NCBI GenBank assembly: GCA_023953845.1
Contig: JAMLJC010000001.1
Coordinates: 2,676,501 to 2,740,500, forward strand
Length of the DNA stretch: 64,000 nt
DNA from: Rhizobiaceae bacterium
GTDB taxonomy: Bacteria; Pseudomonadota; Alphaproteobacteria; Rhizobiales; Rhizobiaceae
Direction: 5' to 3'
Both the position numbers and the translations under genes were made by a program. Shown here piece after piece: positions 9,030 to 18,763 of the stretch. Each line of letters begins with the position of its first letter. Within the stretch, counting starts at the first letter, position 1. The notes beneath the pieces were generated by a model. The model was not told the origin of the DNA. It was given only the letters and a program-made list of their open reading frames with translations, and did no database searches.

Positions 9030-11555
9030 GTGAGCCGCCTTCCAGTCATTGCGGAACCTGACGGCGTTCCGCCAGCCACCCTGCCGCCGCAATTCCTGAA
9101 ATGGTTCGCGGAGCGCGGCTGGTCGCCGCGCGCGCATCAGCTTGCGCTGCTGGCCGAGGCGCAGGCGGGCAATTCGGCGCTGCTGATCGCGCCGACCGGG
9201 GCAGGCAAGACGCTGGCCGGCTTCCTGCCCTCGCTGACGGAACTCGCGGTGCGCCCGAAGCGCAGGCCGGGCGAAGCCTATCGCGGGGTGCATACGCTCT
9301 ATATCTCGCCGCTGAAGGCGCTAGCTGTCGACATCGAGCGCAATCTCGGCAAGCCGGTCGCGGAAATGGCGCTGCCGATCTCGATCGAGACACGCACCGG
9401 CGACACGCCGACCCACAAGCGCCAGCGCCAGAAACTCGTCCCGCCCGACATCCTGCTGACCACGCCCGAGCAGCTTGCCTTGCTGCTCGCCTCGTCGGAT
9501 GCGAAGCGCTTCTTCGAGGATCTGCGCTATGTCGTGCTGGATGAGCTGCACTCGCTGGTGACGTCGAAGCGAGGCCATCTTCTGGCGCTCGGCCTCGCGC
9601 GCCTGCGCCGCTACGTGCCGGATCTGCAGATGGTCGGCCTGTCGGCGACGGTGGCGGAGCCGGACGAACTGCGCCGCTGGCTGGTGGGGCAGAACCCGCC
9701 CGGCGACATGGCCTCGCTCATAACCGTGGAGGGCGGGGCGAAGCCGCATATCACCATCCTCGATTCCGACGAGCGTGTGCCATGGGCCGGGCACTCCGCC
9801 CGCTACGCCATCCCTGAAGTCTACGAAGCCATCAAGCGCCACCGGACGACGCTGCTCTTCGTCAACACGCGCAGCCAGGCTGAGCTGCTGTTCCAGGAAC
9901 TCTGGCGCGTCAACGAGGATTCGCTGCCGATCGCGCTGCATCACGGCTCGCTCGACGTCGCGCAGCGGCGGCGCGTCGAGAAGGCGATGGAGACGAACAG
10001 TCTGCGCGCCATTGTCGCCACCTCGACGCTCGATCTCGGCATCGACTGGGGCGATGTCGATCTGGTCGTGCATGTCGGCGCGCCGAAGGGCGCGAGCCGG
10101 CTCGCCCAGCGCATCGGGCGGTCCAACCACCGCATGGACGAGCCGTCGCGCGCCATCCTCGTGCCGGCGAACCGTTTCGAGGTGCTGGAATGCCGCGCGG
10201 CACTTGAGGCAAATTATCTCGGCGCGCAGGACACGCCGCCGCTCGGCGCGGGCGCGCTCGACGTGCTGGCGCAGCATGTGCTGGGATCAGCCTGCGCCGA
10301 AGCCTTCGACGCCGACGAATTGTTTGGCGAGATCCGTTCGGCCGCGCCCTATGCCGCGCTCGGCCGCGAGACCTTCGACCGCGTGGTCGATTTCGTCGCG
10401 ACGGGCGGCTACGCGCTCAAAAGCTACGAGCGCTATGCCCGTATCCGCAAGACGAAGGAGGGCAGGTGGCGCGTGTCGCATCCGCGCATCGCCCAGCAGT
10501 ACCGGCTGAATGTCGGCACCATCGTCGAGGCGCCCTATCTGACGCTGCGCTATGCCCGTGCCGGTCGCGGCGTGGCGACGCGCGGCGGGCCTGTGCTCGG
10601 CAAGATCGAGGAGGGCTTTCTGGAATCGATCGCGCCGGGCGAGACGTTTCTGTTCGCCGGCAAGGTGCTGCGGCTCGAAGGCATCCGCGAGACCGAGGCT
10701 TTCGTGTCGAACGCCGCCGGGCAGGATGCACGCGTGCCGGTCTATGCCGGCGGAAAGTTTCCGCTCTCCACCTACCTCGCCGATCAGGTGCGCGGCATGC
10801 TCGCCGATCCCGACCGCTGGCAGGCCCTGCCGGAACAGGTGGCGGACTGGCTGCGCATACAGCGTGACAAGTCGGTTCTCCCGCCGCGCGAGAACCTGCT
10901 CGTGGAGACCTTTCCGCGCGGCAACCGCTCCTACATGGTGGCCTATCCCTTCGAGGGGCGGTTGGCGCACCAGACGCTCGGCATGCTTCTGACCAAGCGG
11001 CTGGAGCGGGCCGGCGCCGATCCGCTCGGCTTCGTCGCGACCGACTATTCGCTGGCGGTCTGGGGCCTGCGCGACATGGGCGCGCTGTTCAGGCAAGGGC
11101 GCCCGTCGCTGGACGATCTGTTCGACGAGGACATGCTGGGCGACGATCTCGACGCCTGGCTGGCGGACAGCTATCTCCTAAAGCGGACCTTCCGCAATTG
11201 CGCCATCATCGCCGGGCTGATCGAGAAGCGGCATCCGGGACAGGAAAAAACCGGGCGGCAGATGACCGTTTCGGCCGACCTCATCTACGACGTGCTGCGC
11301 ACGCACGAGCCGGATCATATCCTGCTGCAGGCGACGCGCGCGGATGCGGCGACCGGATTGCTCGATGTCAGGAGACTTGGCGAGATGCTCTCGCGCATCC
11401 GCGGTCGAATCATGCATAGGGACCTTGAGCAGATATCGCCGCTCGCCGTTCCGATCATGCTGGAGATCGGCAAGGAACGGGTGAACGGCGATGCCGGGGA
11501 GTCGCTGCTCTCCGAAGCGGAAGAGATGATCGAAGAGGCTATGGGCAGGCCGTGA
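9030..11555 (+). CDS. ligase-associated DEXH-box helicase (Lhr-like)
   Basis: An 841-residue superfamily 2 helicase of the TIGR04121 type. Walker A is APTGAGKT at about residues 54-61. The DEXH motif is DELH at about residue 171, followed by SAT (GLSATV). Motif VI is QRIGRSNHR in the second RecA domain. A long C-terminal region matches the Lhr-specific winged-helix and beta-barrel part. It uses a GTG start; an ATG five bases upstream is closed at once by a stop. The stop overlaps the PdeM start by four bases. It is expected to unwind damaged DNA for the ligase and nucleases encoded nearby. Confidence 0.93.
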   Translation: MSRLPVIAEPDGVPPATLPPQFLKWFAERGWSPRAHQLALLAEAQAGNSALLIAPTGAGKTLAGFLPSLTELAVRPKRRPGEAYRGVHTLYISPLKALAVDIERNLGKPVAEMALPISIETRTGDTPTHKRQRQKLVPPDILLTTPEQLALLLASSDAKRFFEDLRYVVLDELHSLVTSKRGHLLALGLARLRRYVPDLQMVGLSATVAEPDELRRWLVGQNPPGDMASLITVEGGAKPHITILDSDERVPWAGHSARYAIPEVYEAIKRHRTTLLFVNTRSQAELLFQELWRVNEDSLPIALHHGSLDVAQRRRVEKAMETNSLRAIVATSTLDLGIDWGDVDLVVHVGAPKGASRLAQRIGRSNHRMDEPSRAILVPANRFEVLECRAALEANYLGAQDTPPLGAGALDVLAQHVLGSACAEAFDADELFGEIRSAAPYAALGRETFDRVVDFVATGGYALKSYERYARIRKTKEGRWRVSHPRIAQQYRLNVGTIVEAPYLTLRYARAGRGVATRGGPVLGKIEEGFLESIAPGETFLFAGKVLRLEGIRETEAFVSNAAGQDARVPVYAGGKFPLSTYLADQVRGMLADPDRWQALPEQVADWLRIQRDKSVLPPRENLLVETFPRGNRSYMVAYPFEGRLAHQTLGMLLTKRLERAGADPLGFVATDYSLAVWGLRDMGALFRQGRPSLDDLFDEDMLGDDLDAWLADSYLLKRTFRNCAIIAGLIEKRHPGQEKTGRQMTVSADLIYDVLRTHEPDHILLQATRADAATGLLDVRRLGEMLSRIRGRIMHRDLEQISPLAVPIMLEIGKERVNGDAGESLLSEAEEMIEEAMGRP

Positions 11556-12265
11556 CTGCGCTTTCGGCGATTCCGGTGGCAAGGATGCGCGAGACGTTGA
11601 CGCTCGCGGGCGAGCGCGTCGTCTGCGACGAGCGCGGCGTGCTGTTCTTTCCCGACCTGTCGCTCCTCGCCGTCTCCGACCTCCATCTGGAAAAAGGATC
11701 GTCCTTCGCCCGGCGCGGCGCGCTGCTGCCGCCCTACGACACCGCCGCAACCCTGGCGCGGCTCGGCGCGATCGTGGCGGAATACGCGCCGCGCATGGTC
11801 GTCAGCCTCGGCGACAGTTTCCATGACGGCGGCGGGGCGGAGCGCATGCCGGATATTTTTCGCCGGCAAGTGGAGGCGCTTGCCGCAGGCCGCGACTGGT
11901 TCTGGATCGCCGGCAACCACGATCCCGACGCGCCGGCCGGCCTGCCGGGTGACAGCGTGCGGGAACTGACGATCGGCGCGCTTTCCTTCCGCCACGAGCC
12001 GTCCTTGTCCATCGTCGACGGCGAGATCGCCGGGCATCTGCACCCTTGCGCGCGCATCGTGCAGCGCGGCCGCTCGGTGCGCCGCCGCTGCTTCGCCAGC
12101 GACGGACACCGCATCGTCATGCCCGCTTTCGGCAGCTATACGGGCTCGCTCAACGTTCTCGACCGCGCCTATGCGGCGCTGTTCCGCTGGGAGCGCTTCT
12201 TCGCCTACATGCTCGGCCGCGACCGCGTCTTCGCCATAGCGCGACCGATGCTCAGGCCGGGTTGA
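11552..12265 (+). CDS. pdeM: ligase-associated metallophosphoesterase PdeM
   Basis: A 237-residue calcineurin-like phosphoesterase of the TIGR04123 type. Metal ligands are seen as SDLHLE (Asp43, His45), SLGDSFHD (Asp88), GNHD (Asn122, His123) and GHLHP further on. It begins with GTG inside the last codons of the helicase gene, so translation is coupled. The family is named as a DNA damage response endonuclease or phosphodiesterase on the basis of its constant pairing with the ligase, helicase and exonuclease. Its true substrate is not established. Confidence 0.92.
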   Translation: MTALSAIPVARMRETLTLAGERVVCDERGVLFFPDLSLLAVSDLHLEKGSSFARRGALLPPYDTAATLARLGAIVAEYAPRMVVSLGDSFHDGGGAERMPDIFRRQVEALAAGRDWFWIAGNHDPDAPAGLPGDSVRELTIGALSFRHEPSLSIVDGEIAGHLHPCARIVQRGRSVRRRCFASDGHRIVMPAFGSYTGSLNVLDRAYAALFRWERFFAYMLGRDRVFAIARPMLRPG

Positions 12266-12269
12266 ACCT

Positions 12270-12731
12270 TCAGGCCGTCGCCACGAAGGCGAGCACCAGC
12301 GTCGCCACCGCGACAATGGTGAGCCTCACCCGCATCCGGCCATACCATTCGGGCAATGCACCGTTGCCGGCCGACAGCGAATCCCACGCGCCCTGCGCGG
12401 CATAGGCGACCGCAAGTATCGCAAAACAGTAGGGCTGGAGCACGAAGGGCGCGAGCCAGCCGACAAGAGCGGGAACAAGGCTCGGCGCGAGCGCCCTTGC
12501 GCCGCCTTCGCGCGTCTGCATGGCGATACCCCATCGTATCCCGCCAAGGAAGGAGAGCACGATGGCGGAATAGGCGACGAGCAGCGCTATGGTGATCGTG
12601 TGCCAGGGATGATCTTCGGCGATGCCGTAGAGCCAGAGCGACAGCACCACGAACGGGACGAGGCCGGCATAGCCGAGCAAGCGCACCCTGCGCTGAAAAT
12701 CGCTTGCTTCGGCATCGTCCTCGACTGTCAT
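12270..12731 (-). CDS. DUF3429-like integral membrane protein
   Basis: A 153-residue protein with four or five hydrophobic segments, including LLGYAGLVPFVVLSLWLY and a second one holding FLGGIRWG, which is characteristic of DUF3429. No function is established for the family. The ATG at 12731 is preferred over an upstream TTG at 12743 because GAGG lies just before it. It ends 4 bases from the convergent pdeM stop. The upstream gene stop overlaps the TTG region, so it is probably the last gene of the operon with the TIGR02186 and TauE-like genes. Confidence 0.8.
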   Translation of the reverse strand: MTVEDDAEASDFQRRVRLLGYAGLVPFVVLSLWLYGIAEDHPWHTITIALLVAYSAIVLSFLGGIRWGIAMQTREGGARALAPSLVPALVGWLAPFVLQPYCFAILAVAYAAQGAWDSLSAGNGALPEWYGRMRVRLTIVAVATLVLAFVATA

Positions 12732-12739
12732 CGACTGCC

Positions 12740-13534
12740 TCAATCCTTGCGGAAGATGATGCGGCCGAGCCAGCCCGTGATCATGGCGAGGCAGACGGCG
12801 AAAACCCCGTAGAGGAAGCTGTACTGGTGCGCCGTGTCGAACACGCGCTGCTCGAAGCCGGATTTCAGGATGGCGAGTTGGGCCGATGTCTCGCGCACGA
12901 AGCCGCCGCTCTTGAAAAGGAAGGCGCGCGCCCGGTGCGTGCCCACCGGGACGTCCGGCGACAGCCGCAGCGTGGCGCGGAACAGGTTCTGCGACAGGAA
13001 TTCGACGCCGCCGATGCGCTGGGTGTAGAGGCCGGTCGTCTGCTTGAGTTCGCGCAGCGCCGCCGTGAAACGCTCGATGGTCGCCGCGCTGCGGAAATCC
13101 TCGCCGGAAGGCTGCAGGTAGATGTTGGCCGCGCCGAGCGAGAGCTGCTTGTAGGTGTTGGGATCGGTGACGTCCTGGAAGGCGCGCGTCGTCGCGACCG
13201 AATAGGACATCGGGATGTTCAGGAACTTATAGGAATCGAGATTGATCCAGACGCCGAGCAACCGCTCCTTCTCGCGCACGACCACGGGCCGCGGCGGCCC
13301 TTCGAGCACGACGATCACGTCGTAGCGTCCCTGCCGGCTGACCAGCGGGTCCGCATTGTCGATGGCGCCGAAGATCGTCAGGTCGGTTCCCGAGAAGCCG
13401 GCCGTGATCATCACATGGTCCGTCGACAGGCCCATCTCGATGGTTTCGGGATTCGCCAGTTGCGCGAACCCCGTCGCCGATGCCGCCAGAAGCGCGGCGA
13501 TCCCGGTGATTGCCGAAAGGAGCAGGCGGCGCAT
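12740..13534 (-). CDS. TIGR02186 family membrane-anchored protein
   Basis: A 264-residue alphaproteobacterial protein. It has an N-terminal signal peptide (about residues 1-24), a periplasmic beta-rich domain with RPVVVREKERLLGVWIN, and a C-terminal membrane helix (YGVFAVCLAMITGWLGRI). TIGR02186 proteins are found next to TauE/SafE exporters, as here, where the two are one base apart. That suggests a periplasmic partner of the exporter, but no activity is proven. Confidence 0.85.
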   Translation of the reverse strand: MRRLLLSAITGIAALLAASATGFAQLANPETIEMGLSTDHVMITAGFSGTDLTIFGAIDNADPLVSRQGRYDVIVVLEGPPRPVVVREKERLLGVWINLDSYKFLNIPMSYSVATTRAFQDVTDPNTYKQLSLGAANIYLQPSGEDFRSAATIERFTAALRELKQTTGLYTQRIGGVEFLSQNLFRATLRLSPDVPVGTHRARAFLFKSGGFVRETSAQLAILKSGFEQRVFDTAHQYSFLYGVFAVCLAMITGWLGRIIFRKD

Positions 13535-13535
13535 C

Positions 13536-14459
13536 TCAGCCCGGCTCCTCGGCGGTCAGCGAATAGATGTTGGCCGGCTCGACGAAAAGGTCGAAGGCCA
13601 GACGCAGGCCGACGGCGAGGACGAGCAGGGCGAGAAGCGCACGCAACTGCTCGCCGCGCAGCTTCTGCCCCGCCTTGGCGCCATATTGCGCGCCGGCCAC
13701 GCCGCCCACCATGAGGCAGAAGGCGAGCACGACATCGACCGTCTGGTTGGCGGTGGCGTGAAGGATCGTGGTGTAGGCGGAGACGAAGATGATCTGGAAC
13801 AGCGAGGTGCCGACGACGACGTTGGTCGGCACCTTGAGCAGGTAGATCAGCGCCGGCACCATGAGGAAGCCGCCGCCGACGCCCATGATCGCGGCCAGGA
13901 AGCCGATGGCCGCGCCGAGCACCAGCACGGGGATGATGCTCACGAAGAGTTTCGACGTGCGGAACCGCATCTTCAGCGGCAGCCGGTGAATCCAGTTGTG
14001 CTGGCCCGACTTCTTGAGGGCGGGCGCAACGCCGGCGCGCGTCTTGCGCATGGCGTTGACGCTCTCCACCAGCATGAGCCCGCCGACGGCGCTGAGGAAC
14101 ACCACGTAGAAGATCGAGATGAAGAGGTCGAGCTGGCCGACGCTTCTCAGCAGCGCATAGACATAGGCGCCGAGCGTCGATCCGGCCATGCCGCCGAGCA
14201 GCAGTATGGTGCCCAGCTTGAAATCCAGCGTCTTGCGCTTGATGTGCGACAACGCACCGGAAAAGGAGGACGCGATCACCTGATTGGCGCCGGTGGCGAC
14301 CGCGATGGCCGGCGGGATGTTGTAGAAGATCAGCAGCGGCGTGATCAGGAAGCCGCCGCCCACCCCGAACATGCCCGACAGGAACCCGACTGCTGCGCCC
14401 ATGGCCAGCAGGACGAAGACGTTCACCGCCATCTCTGCGATCGGGAGATAAATGCCCAC
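13536..14459 (-). CDS. TauE/SafE family anion exporter
   Basis: A 307-residue polytopic membrane protein with two homologous halves. Each half carries the family signature, FGVGGGFLITP near the start and MGVGGGFLMVP in the second half. The family exports or imports sulfite, sulfoacetate and related organosulfur anions. The GTG at 14459 gives the usual GIYLPIAEMAV beginning; the longer frame to 14636 is unlike the family and hydrophilic. It is first in an operon with the TIGR02186 and DUF3429 genes. The substrate cannot be assigned. Confidence 0.87.
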   Translation of the reverse strand: MGIYLPIAEMAVNVFVLLAMGAAVGFLSGMFGVGGGFLITPLLIFYNIPPAIAVATGANQVIASSFSGALSHIKRKTLDFKLGTILLLGGMAGSTLGAYVYALLRSVGQLDLFISIFYVVFLSAVGGLMLVESVNAMRKTRAGVAPALKKSGQHNWIHRLPLKMRFRTSKLFVSIIPVLVLGAAIGFLAAIMGVGGGFLMVPALIYLLKVPTNVVVGTSLFQIIFVSAYTTILHATANQTVDVVLAFCLMVGGVAGAQYGAKAGQKLRGEQLRALLALLVLAVGLRLAFDLFVEPANIYSLTAEEPG

Positions 14460-14645
14460 CCGGATAACCCGATTTTGATCGCATGAACGGAAACGCTCCG
14501 CCCTCCCGCGACCTTTCCAGACCCTATGCGGTACTTGCGCCGACAATGCGGCGAAGTCAAACAAACGGCCTGAAATTCCGGGCGAATCCTGAGCGTTTAC
14601 GGGCACATGCGGCATTTGCGCCGCATCATGACGCAATCGGAAAAC

Positions 14646-17600
14646 TCACTTGCGCGCGAGCAGTTCCTGAACGAGCTTTTCGGTGACCTCGCCGTTCTCC
14701 GGCAGGCCGTTGTCCTTCTGGAATGCGATGATGGCGTTCCGGGTCTTCTGACCCATGACGCCGTCCGCGCCGCCGGCGTCGTAGCCGTTCTTGTTGAGGA
14801 TCAGCTGGATGGTCTTCACCGCCTTCTTCATGTCGACGCTGGCGGTCTGCTCGGCGCTTTCCTGCCACTCGTCGGGAACGTCGACGACGTTGGCGGCAGG
14901 ATCGACCGGCTGCGCCTTCCACAACTCGGCGGCGGCGCGCGCCTTGTCCAGTTGCTCGGGACGCAGCGAATTGGCGATCTCGTCGCGCTTCGCGGCCGCG
15001 TCGCGGTCGCCGGTCTTGGCGACCAGCGCGAACCACTTGTAGCTTTCTTCCAGATTCTGCGGCATGCCGACGCCCTTGGCGTTCAGGATGCCGAGGTTGA
15101 ACTGGCTGTCCTTGACGCCGAGTCCGGCGGCCTTGTTGAACCAGCGCGCGGCGGACTCGTTGTCGGTCGTGCCGTCCGCGCCCATCGCATAGAGCACGGC
15201 AAGGTTGTGCATGGCGCTCGCATTGCCCTGCTCGGCCGCCATCTGGTACCAGGTCTTGGCCTTCTTCAGGTCGCGGGTGACGCCGACGCCCTTCTCGTAC
15301 ATGTTGCCGATGCGGTACTGCGCCGGCGCGACGCCGAGTTCGGCCGCGCGCTCGTACCATTCGGCGGCCTTGGCGTTGTCCGCCTTCGTACCCCGGCCCT
15401 CGGAATAGCGTGCGCCGATCTCGAACATGGCCTTCGGATCACCGGAGTCCGCCGCCTCGCGCAATGCGATCGGTCCGGTATCGGCAGGAGCGCTCGCCAC
15501 GGTGGCGGCCGGCGCGGTGACGACCGGCTCGGGCTCCAGCGCAGCCGAAACGGTCGACGGATCGACATCAGCGGCCGGCTTTGCCGGCTCGACCGTCGTG
15601 GCGGGGCCGGCCATTGCCACATTCGTCTCCTCGGCCATCGCCGGGGCCGGCTGCTGCTCGGCTGCGACGGAAGCGGTGCTGCTCTCGTCCATGTCTTCGG
15701 CCGCGCCCGAAACCGCCGGCTTCGGCTCGGCGACCGGCAACGCGGTGCTCTCGAACGCATCGCCATCCGGTTTCGCGGCCGCCTTGTCCTCCGCGGGCTT
15801 CGCCGGAAGTTCGGCGGTCTTCGCCTTCGTCGACTCCACCACCGCATTGCCGCCCGTCACGACGTTCTTGTCCGACAGGAAGGCCTTGCTGAGCTGCAGG
15901 CCGGCGAGCGCGATCATCACGGCCGCCGCGCCCATCAGGATGGTCTTGCGCCGGGCCTTGAGAAGCTGGCCCAGGCTGAAGCCCCGGCTCGGACCGGCGA
16001 TATCGGAGTGGCGCTTCAGCACCTCGGCTTCGGCCGCCGCCGCCTGCGCGGCGCGCCGCGCCGCTGCGATGAAGTCCGACTTGGCGGCGTCGGCATCCTC
16101 GCGCCTGGCCGGCTGCTGTGCGCGTTCCTCGCGCACGCGTTTCATGATCCGGGACAGATCCGGCGTACCGGAGCCCGGCTGCATCGGACGGTTGGCGATC
16201 TTGGGATCGAGCGGCTGGTCGAGATCGACCACAACCGTCTCGCCCTCGGTCTGCAAATCCGCGCCCTCGGCCGCTGGCGCATCGGCCGCCTTCTTCTTCT
16301 TGCGGGAGAAGGCGCTGCCAAGGCCGCTGAACATCGACCGCCGCTTGCCCGCGGATGCCGCTTTGGCTTCGTCGGCCGCCGGAGCCGCCACCAGTTCCGC
16401 CGTGGCGTTTTCCGTTTCCACCACGGGTGCGAGGCTGTCGCCGGTATCGGGCGCGGCCATGATTTCCGTCGGAACGATGGACGGCGCATCCTTCACCGAC
16501 ACCTTCGCAGCGACGGGCGCCGGCATGGGCTCAGACGAGGAAGTTGCCGAGGCGGCTTCCACCGAGCCGAGACGGTCGACGATCTTGAGCAGCGTGTCGT
16601 GGATCGCCTCGAAAGTCTTGGAATTGCGGTCGTCCGACCGCTTGGTGATCGCTTCCAGCGCCTTCAGGTCCTGCGCCAGCCCTTCCACCGCGCTTGTATC
16701 CGCCTGCGGCCCGGAGAAGGTGCGTGCGACATCCTCCGCCGCGCGGCGCGCGGCATCCATGACCACGTCGCGATTGCCGCGGATCGCCTTTTCCATCTCG
16801 TCGAGGCGCGGCGCGATGTCGTCCAGCGCCGGCATCGGCTGTTCCGGCCTGGACAGGAAGGCGGAGAGGCCGGCGATCTGCGATTCCAGATTGCGGATGA
16901 CGTCGGGATCGACCTGGGGTGCGAAAGCCGGGGCGCTGTCGAAGCGGCTGGAAATGGTGTCGATCTTGGCTTCGAGCTCGCGCACGGCCCGGTCGTCCAA
17001 AATGTCCGCCTTGCGGTCTTCGAGCCGCTGGGAAAAATCGGCCAGCCTTGCGTCGATCGCGTCCATCAGGCCGCTATTGTCGACGGCCGGCGGCTCCGGG
17101 CGCTGGTCGAGCTTCGAGATCACGTCGTAGAGGCGCGATTCCAGATCGCGGAACATGGCGTGGCTGGCTTCCAGCGCCGTGTCCTGCCGCCGCTCCATGA
17201 TGTCCGCGAACTGGTCGAAGCGGTTCTCGATGCCGCGCATCAGCTCGTCGGCGTTCGGCAGGGTCGAGCCGGTGTCGATGCGGTCGGCGATGATGGCGAG
17301 CTGGCCTGCGAGCTTCTCGACCGACTTGGCCGGAACCTCCGCCTGGCGGGCGACGTCGTCGATGCGCAGCGACAGCGCGTTCAGCCGGTCGATGATCTCC
17401 GTCGAGGCGCCGCGCGTCGCCAGATCGTCGAGCTGTTCGGCAAGCGAGGAGATGCGGCGCTCTATACGGTCTATCGGTTCGAAATCGAGTGTCGCGGCCG
17501 GCGCGGACGCTGAAGCGACGATGGCGCGGGATATTTCGTCGAGCCGCTGCTCGATCGCGGCAAGCAGTTGCGGAGCGCGTCCGTCCTGCTGCGAGAAATG

Positions 17601-18362
17601 GTCGACCGAACCGGCCAGCGTCCGCACCTTGTCCTCGAGCGAGCACAGCGACAGCGATTCCGGCAGGTTGTTGACGGCATCCGTGATCTGCTGAAGCCGA
17701 TCGGCGAGCGCCTGCAAGGCAGGGTCGGAGGCCGATTTCGCGTCGATGCGGTGTTCGAGTTCGTTCCACCGGCGGTCGAACTGGTCCCAGCGGCTGTCCA
17801 TGGAGCGCACCGTGTCTTCGCGGGCGAGCGAATCGAGCTCGGCGCGCAGCTGCTCGATGTCGAGCCTCAGCAGGTTGACGCCCTTGTCGTCGCTGCGGCT
17901 GGAAAGCGTCCGGATGGAGTCCGAGATGCGCTCCAGTTCGTCGGCCAGCTTGCCGCCATTGTTCGGGCCGGATGCCGAATAGGCGCGGGAAAGATCGCTG
18001 CGCAGGCTGTCGAATTCGCGCTGCAGGCCTGCCGTCATCTGGTGGCGCAGTTCGTCGCGCAGGCCTTTCACTTCCGCTGCGAGCCGGCCCGTCGTGGCCT
18101 GATAGGCGTCGTCGCGCGACATGTTCTTCTCCTCCCGCCAGGAAGGAAGCGTCTTCGGCGCCGCCACGGTTTCCTCGACCGAAGACCAGCCCGGCCGGGC
18201 GTGGTGGCCCTGCGAGCCGCCCCGGGGCGCATCACCGCCGCGCCGCTCCAGCCTTTCGCCGAGCAGTTCGAGCGAGCGGTTCAGATCGTCGAGCGTGGTC
18301 GCCGCGCGCCGCTGCCGCCCGGCATTGAGAGTATCGAGATAGGTGCGCCTGCCGTCCATCAT
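14646..18362 (-). CDS. podJ: PodJ-like polar localisation factor (coiled coil, Sel1, PG-binding)
   Basis: A 1238-residue protein, close in length and layout to Agrobacterium PodJ. Residues about 80-620 are almost entirely coiled coil (repeated LxxxI/L heptads around DRIERRISSLAEQLDDL). A low-complexity alanine/proline region follows, with a basic patch (SRKKKK). One membrane segment lies at about 800-822. Sel1-like TPR repeats span about 965-1135 (AEWYERAAELG, KTWYQMAAEQGN, ARWFNKAAGLG). A C-terminal peptidoglycan-binding domain spans about 1178-1238. PodJ recruits polar organelle and growth factors, with the C-terminus in the periplasm. The gene is monocistronic; the call rests on domain order. 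Confidence 0.82.
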   Translation of the reverse strand: MMDGRRTYLDTLNAGRQRRAATTLDDLNRSLELLGERLERRGGDAPRGGSQGHHARPGWSSVEETVAAPKTLPSWREEKNMSRDDAYQATTGRLAAEVKGLRDELRHQMTAGLQREFDSLRSDLSRAYSASGPNNGGKLADELERISDSIRTLSSRSDDKGVNLLRLDIEQLRAELDSLAREDTVRSMDSRWDQFDRRWNELEHRIDAKSASDPALQALADRLQQITDAVNNLPESLSLCSLEDKVRTLAGSVDHFSQQDGRAPQLLAAIEQRLDEISRAIVASASAPAATLDFEPIDRIERRISSLAEQLDDLATRGASTEIIDRLNALSLRIDDVARQAEVPAKSVEKLAGQLAIIADRIDTGSTLPNADELMRGIENRFDQFADIMERRQDTALEASHAMFRDLESRLYDVISKLDQRPEPPAVDNSGLMDAIDARLADFSQRLEDRKADILDDRAVRELEAKIDTISSRFDSAPAFAPQVDPDVIRNLESQIAGLSAFLSRPEQPMPALDDIAPRLDEMEKAIRGNRDVVMDAARRAAEDVARTFSGPQADTSAVEGLAQDLKALEAITKRSDDRNSKTFEAIHDTLLKIVDRLGSVEAASATSSSEPMPAPVAAKVSVKDAPSIVPTEIMAAPDTGDSLAPVVETENATAELVAAPAADEAKAASAGKRRSMFSGLGSAFSRKKKKAADAPAAEGADLQTEGETVVVDLDQPLDPKIANRPMQPGSGTPDLSRIMKRVREERAQQPARREDADAAKSDFIAAARRAAQAAAAEAEVLKRHSDIAGPSRGFSLGQLLKARRKTILMGAAAVMIALAGLQLSKAFLSDKNVVTGGNAVVESTKAKTAELPAKPAEDKAAAKPDGDAFESTALPVAEPKPAVSGAAEDMDESSTASVAAEQQPAPAMAEETNVAMAGPATTVEPAKPAADVDPSTVSAALEPEPVVTAPAATVASAPADTGPIALREAADSGDPKAMFEIGARYSEGRGTKADNAKAAEWYERAAELGVAPAQYRIGNMYEKGVGVTRDLKKAKTWYQMAAEQGNASAMHNLAVLYAMGADGTTDNESAARWFNKAAGLGVKDSQFNLGILNAKGVGMPQNLEESYKWFALVAKTGDRDAAAKRDEIANSLRPEQLDKARAAAELWKAQPVDPAANVVDVPDEWQESAEQTASVDMKKAVKTIQLILNKNGYDAGGADGVMGQKTRNAIIAFQKDNGLPENGEVTEKLVQELLARK

Positions 18363-18763
18363 AGCGTCCGTTCGCCGTTTTGCTGGCTTGCCAGCTTCGC
18401 TCTTCCCTGTCGGGACGGACGTGACCGCGCGTTGCGGCGGAAGGGCATTCTTCCGGGGCTTTTAACCCCCCGTCCGAAAAGCCGTGAACAATTCGATACA
18501 GGATAAACACGGAGGACCGACACGCACACATTTCGCCGAGTGTGGTAAACAAGCCGTTAACCAATCTTACCTGAGCCTTTCCGCCGTTCAGGTTTTTTGC
18601 CCTTTTGTCGCATGCGGCAAGGCTTGCAGCCGTCGCGGCGATGCTCTACCTTTACGTAAACGTAACATTTGGCTTGCCGTGGGCTGTGCGTCGAAGGATG
18701 TGCGGCCCGTGTGCAATTTGCCCCCAAGGAAAAGGACGCGGGCCTCGCTCGCGTGATAGCGCC
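18363..18763. other. divergent intergenic region podJ / merR
   Basis: A 401-base region without a convincing gene. It holds the promoters of podJ (leftward) and of the MerR regulator (rightward). The only structured element is the LiuR-type box at 18651-18666. A long frame starting at 18605 runs into the merR gene but has no ribosome site and unlikely composition. Confidence 0.6.
18651..18666. promoter_or_regulatory. LiuR-type operator box upstream of merR
   Basis: TTTACGTAAACGTAAC matches the TTTACGT-AAACGTAA pattern described for LiuR-type MerR regulators. It lies about 100 bases upstream of the MerR gene and is related to the palindrome at 19301-19322 before the dehydrogenase operon, so autoregulation is likely. 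Confidence 0.6.

Noticed and set aside
13536..14636. Longer start for the TauE-like protein
   Set aside because: The first 59 residues are hydrophilic and unlike the family; the GTG at 14459 gives the usual start.
14607..17513. 968-codon plus-strand frame opposite podJ
   Set aside because: It is the antisense shadow of a high-GC coding gene; composition is Arg/Gly/His-rich with no motif.
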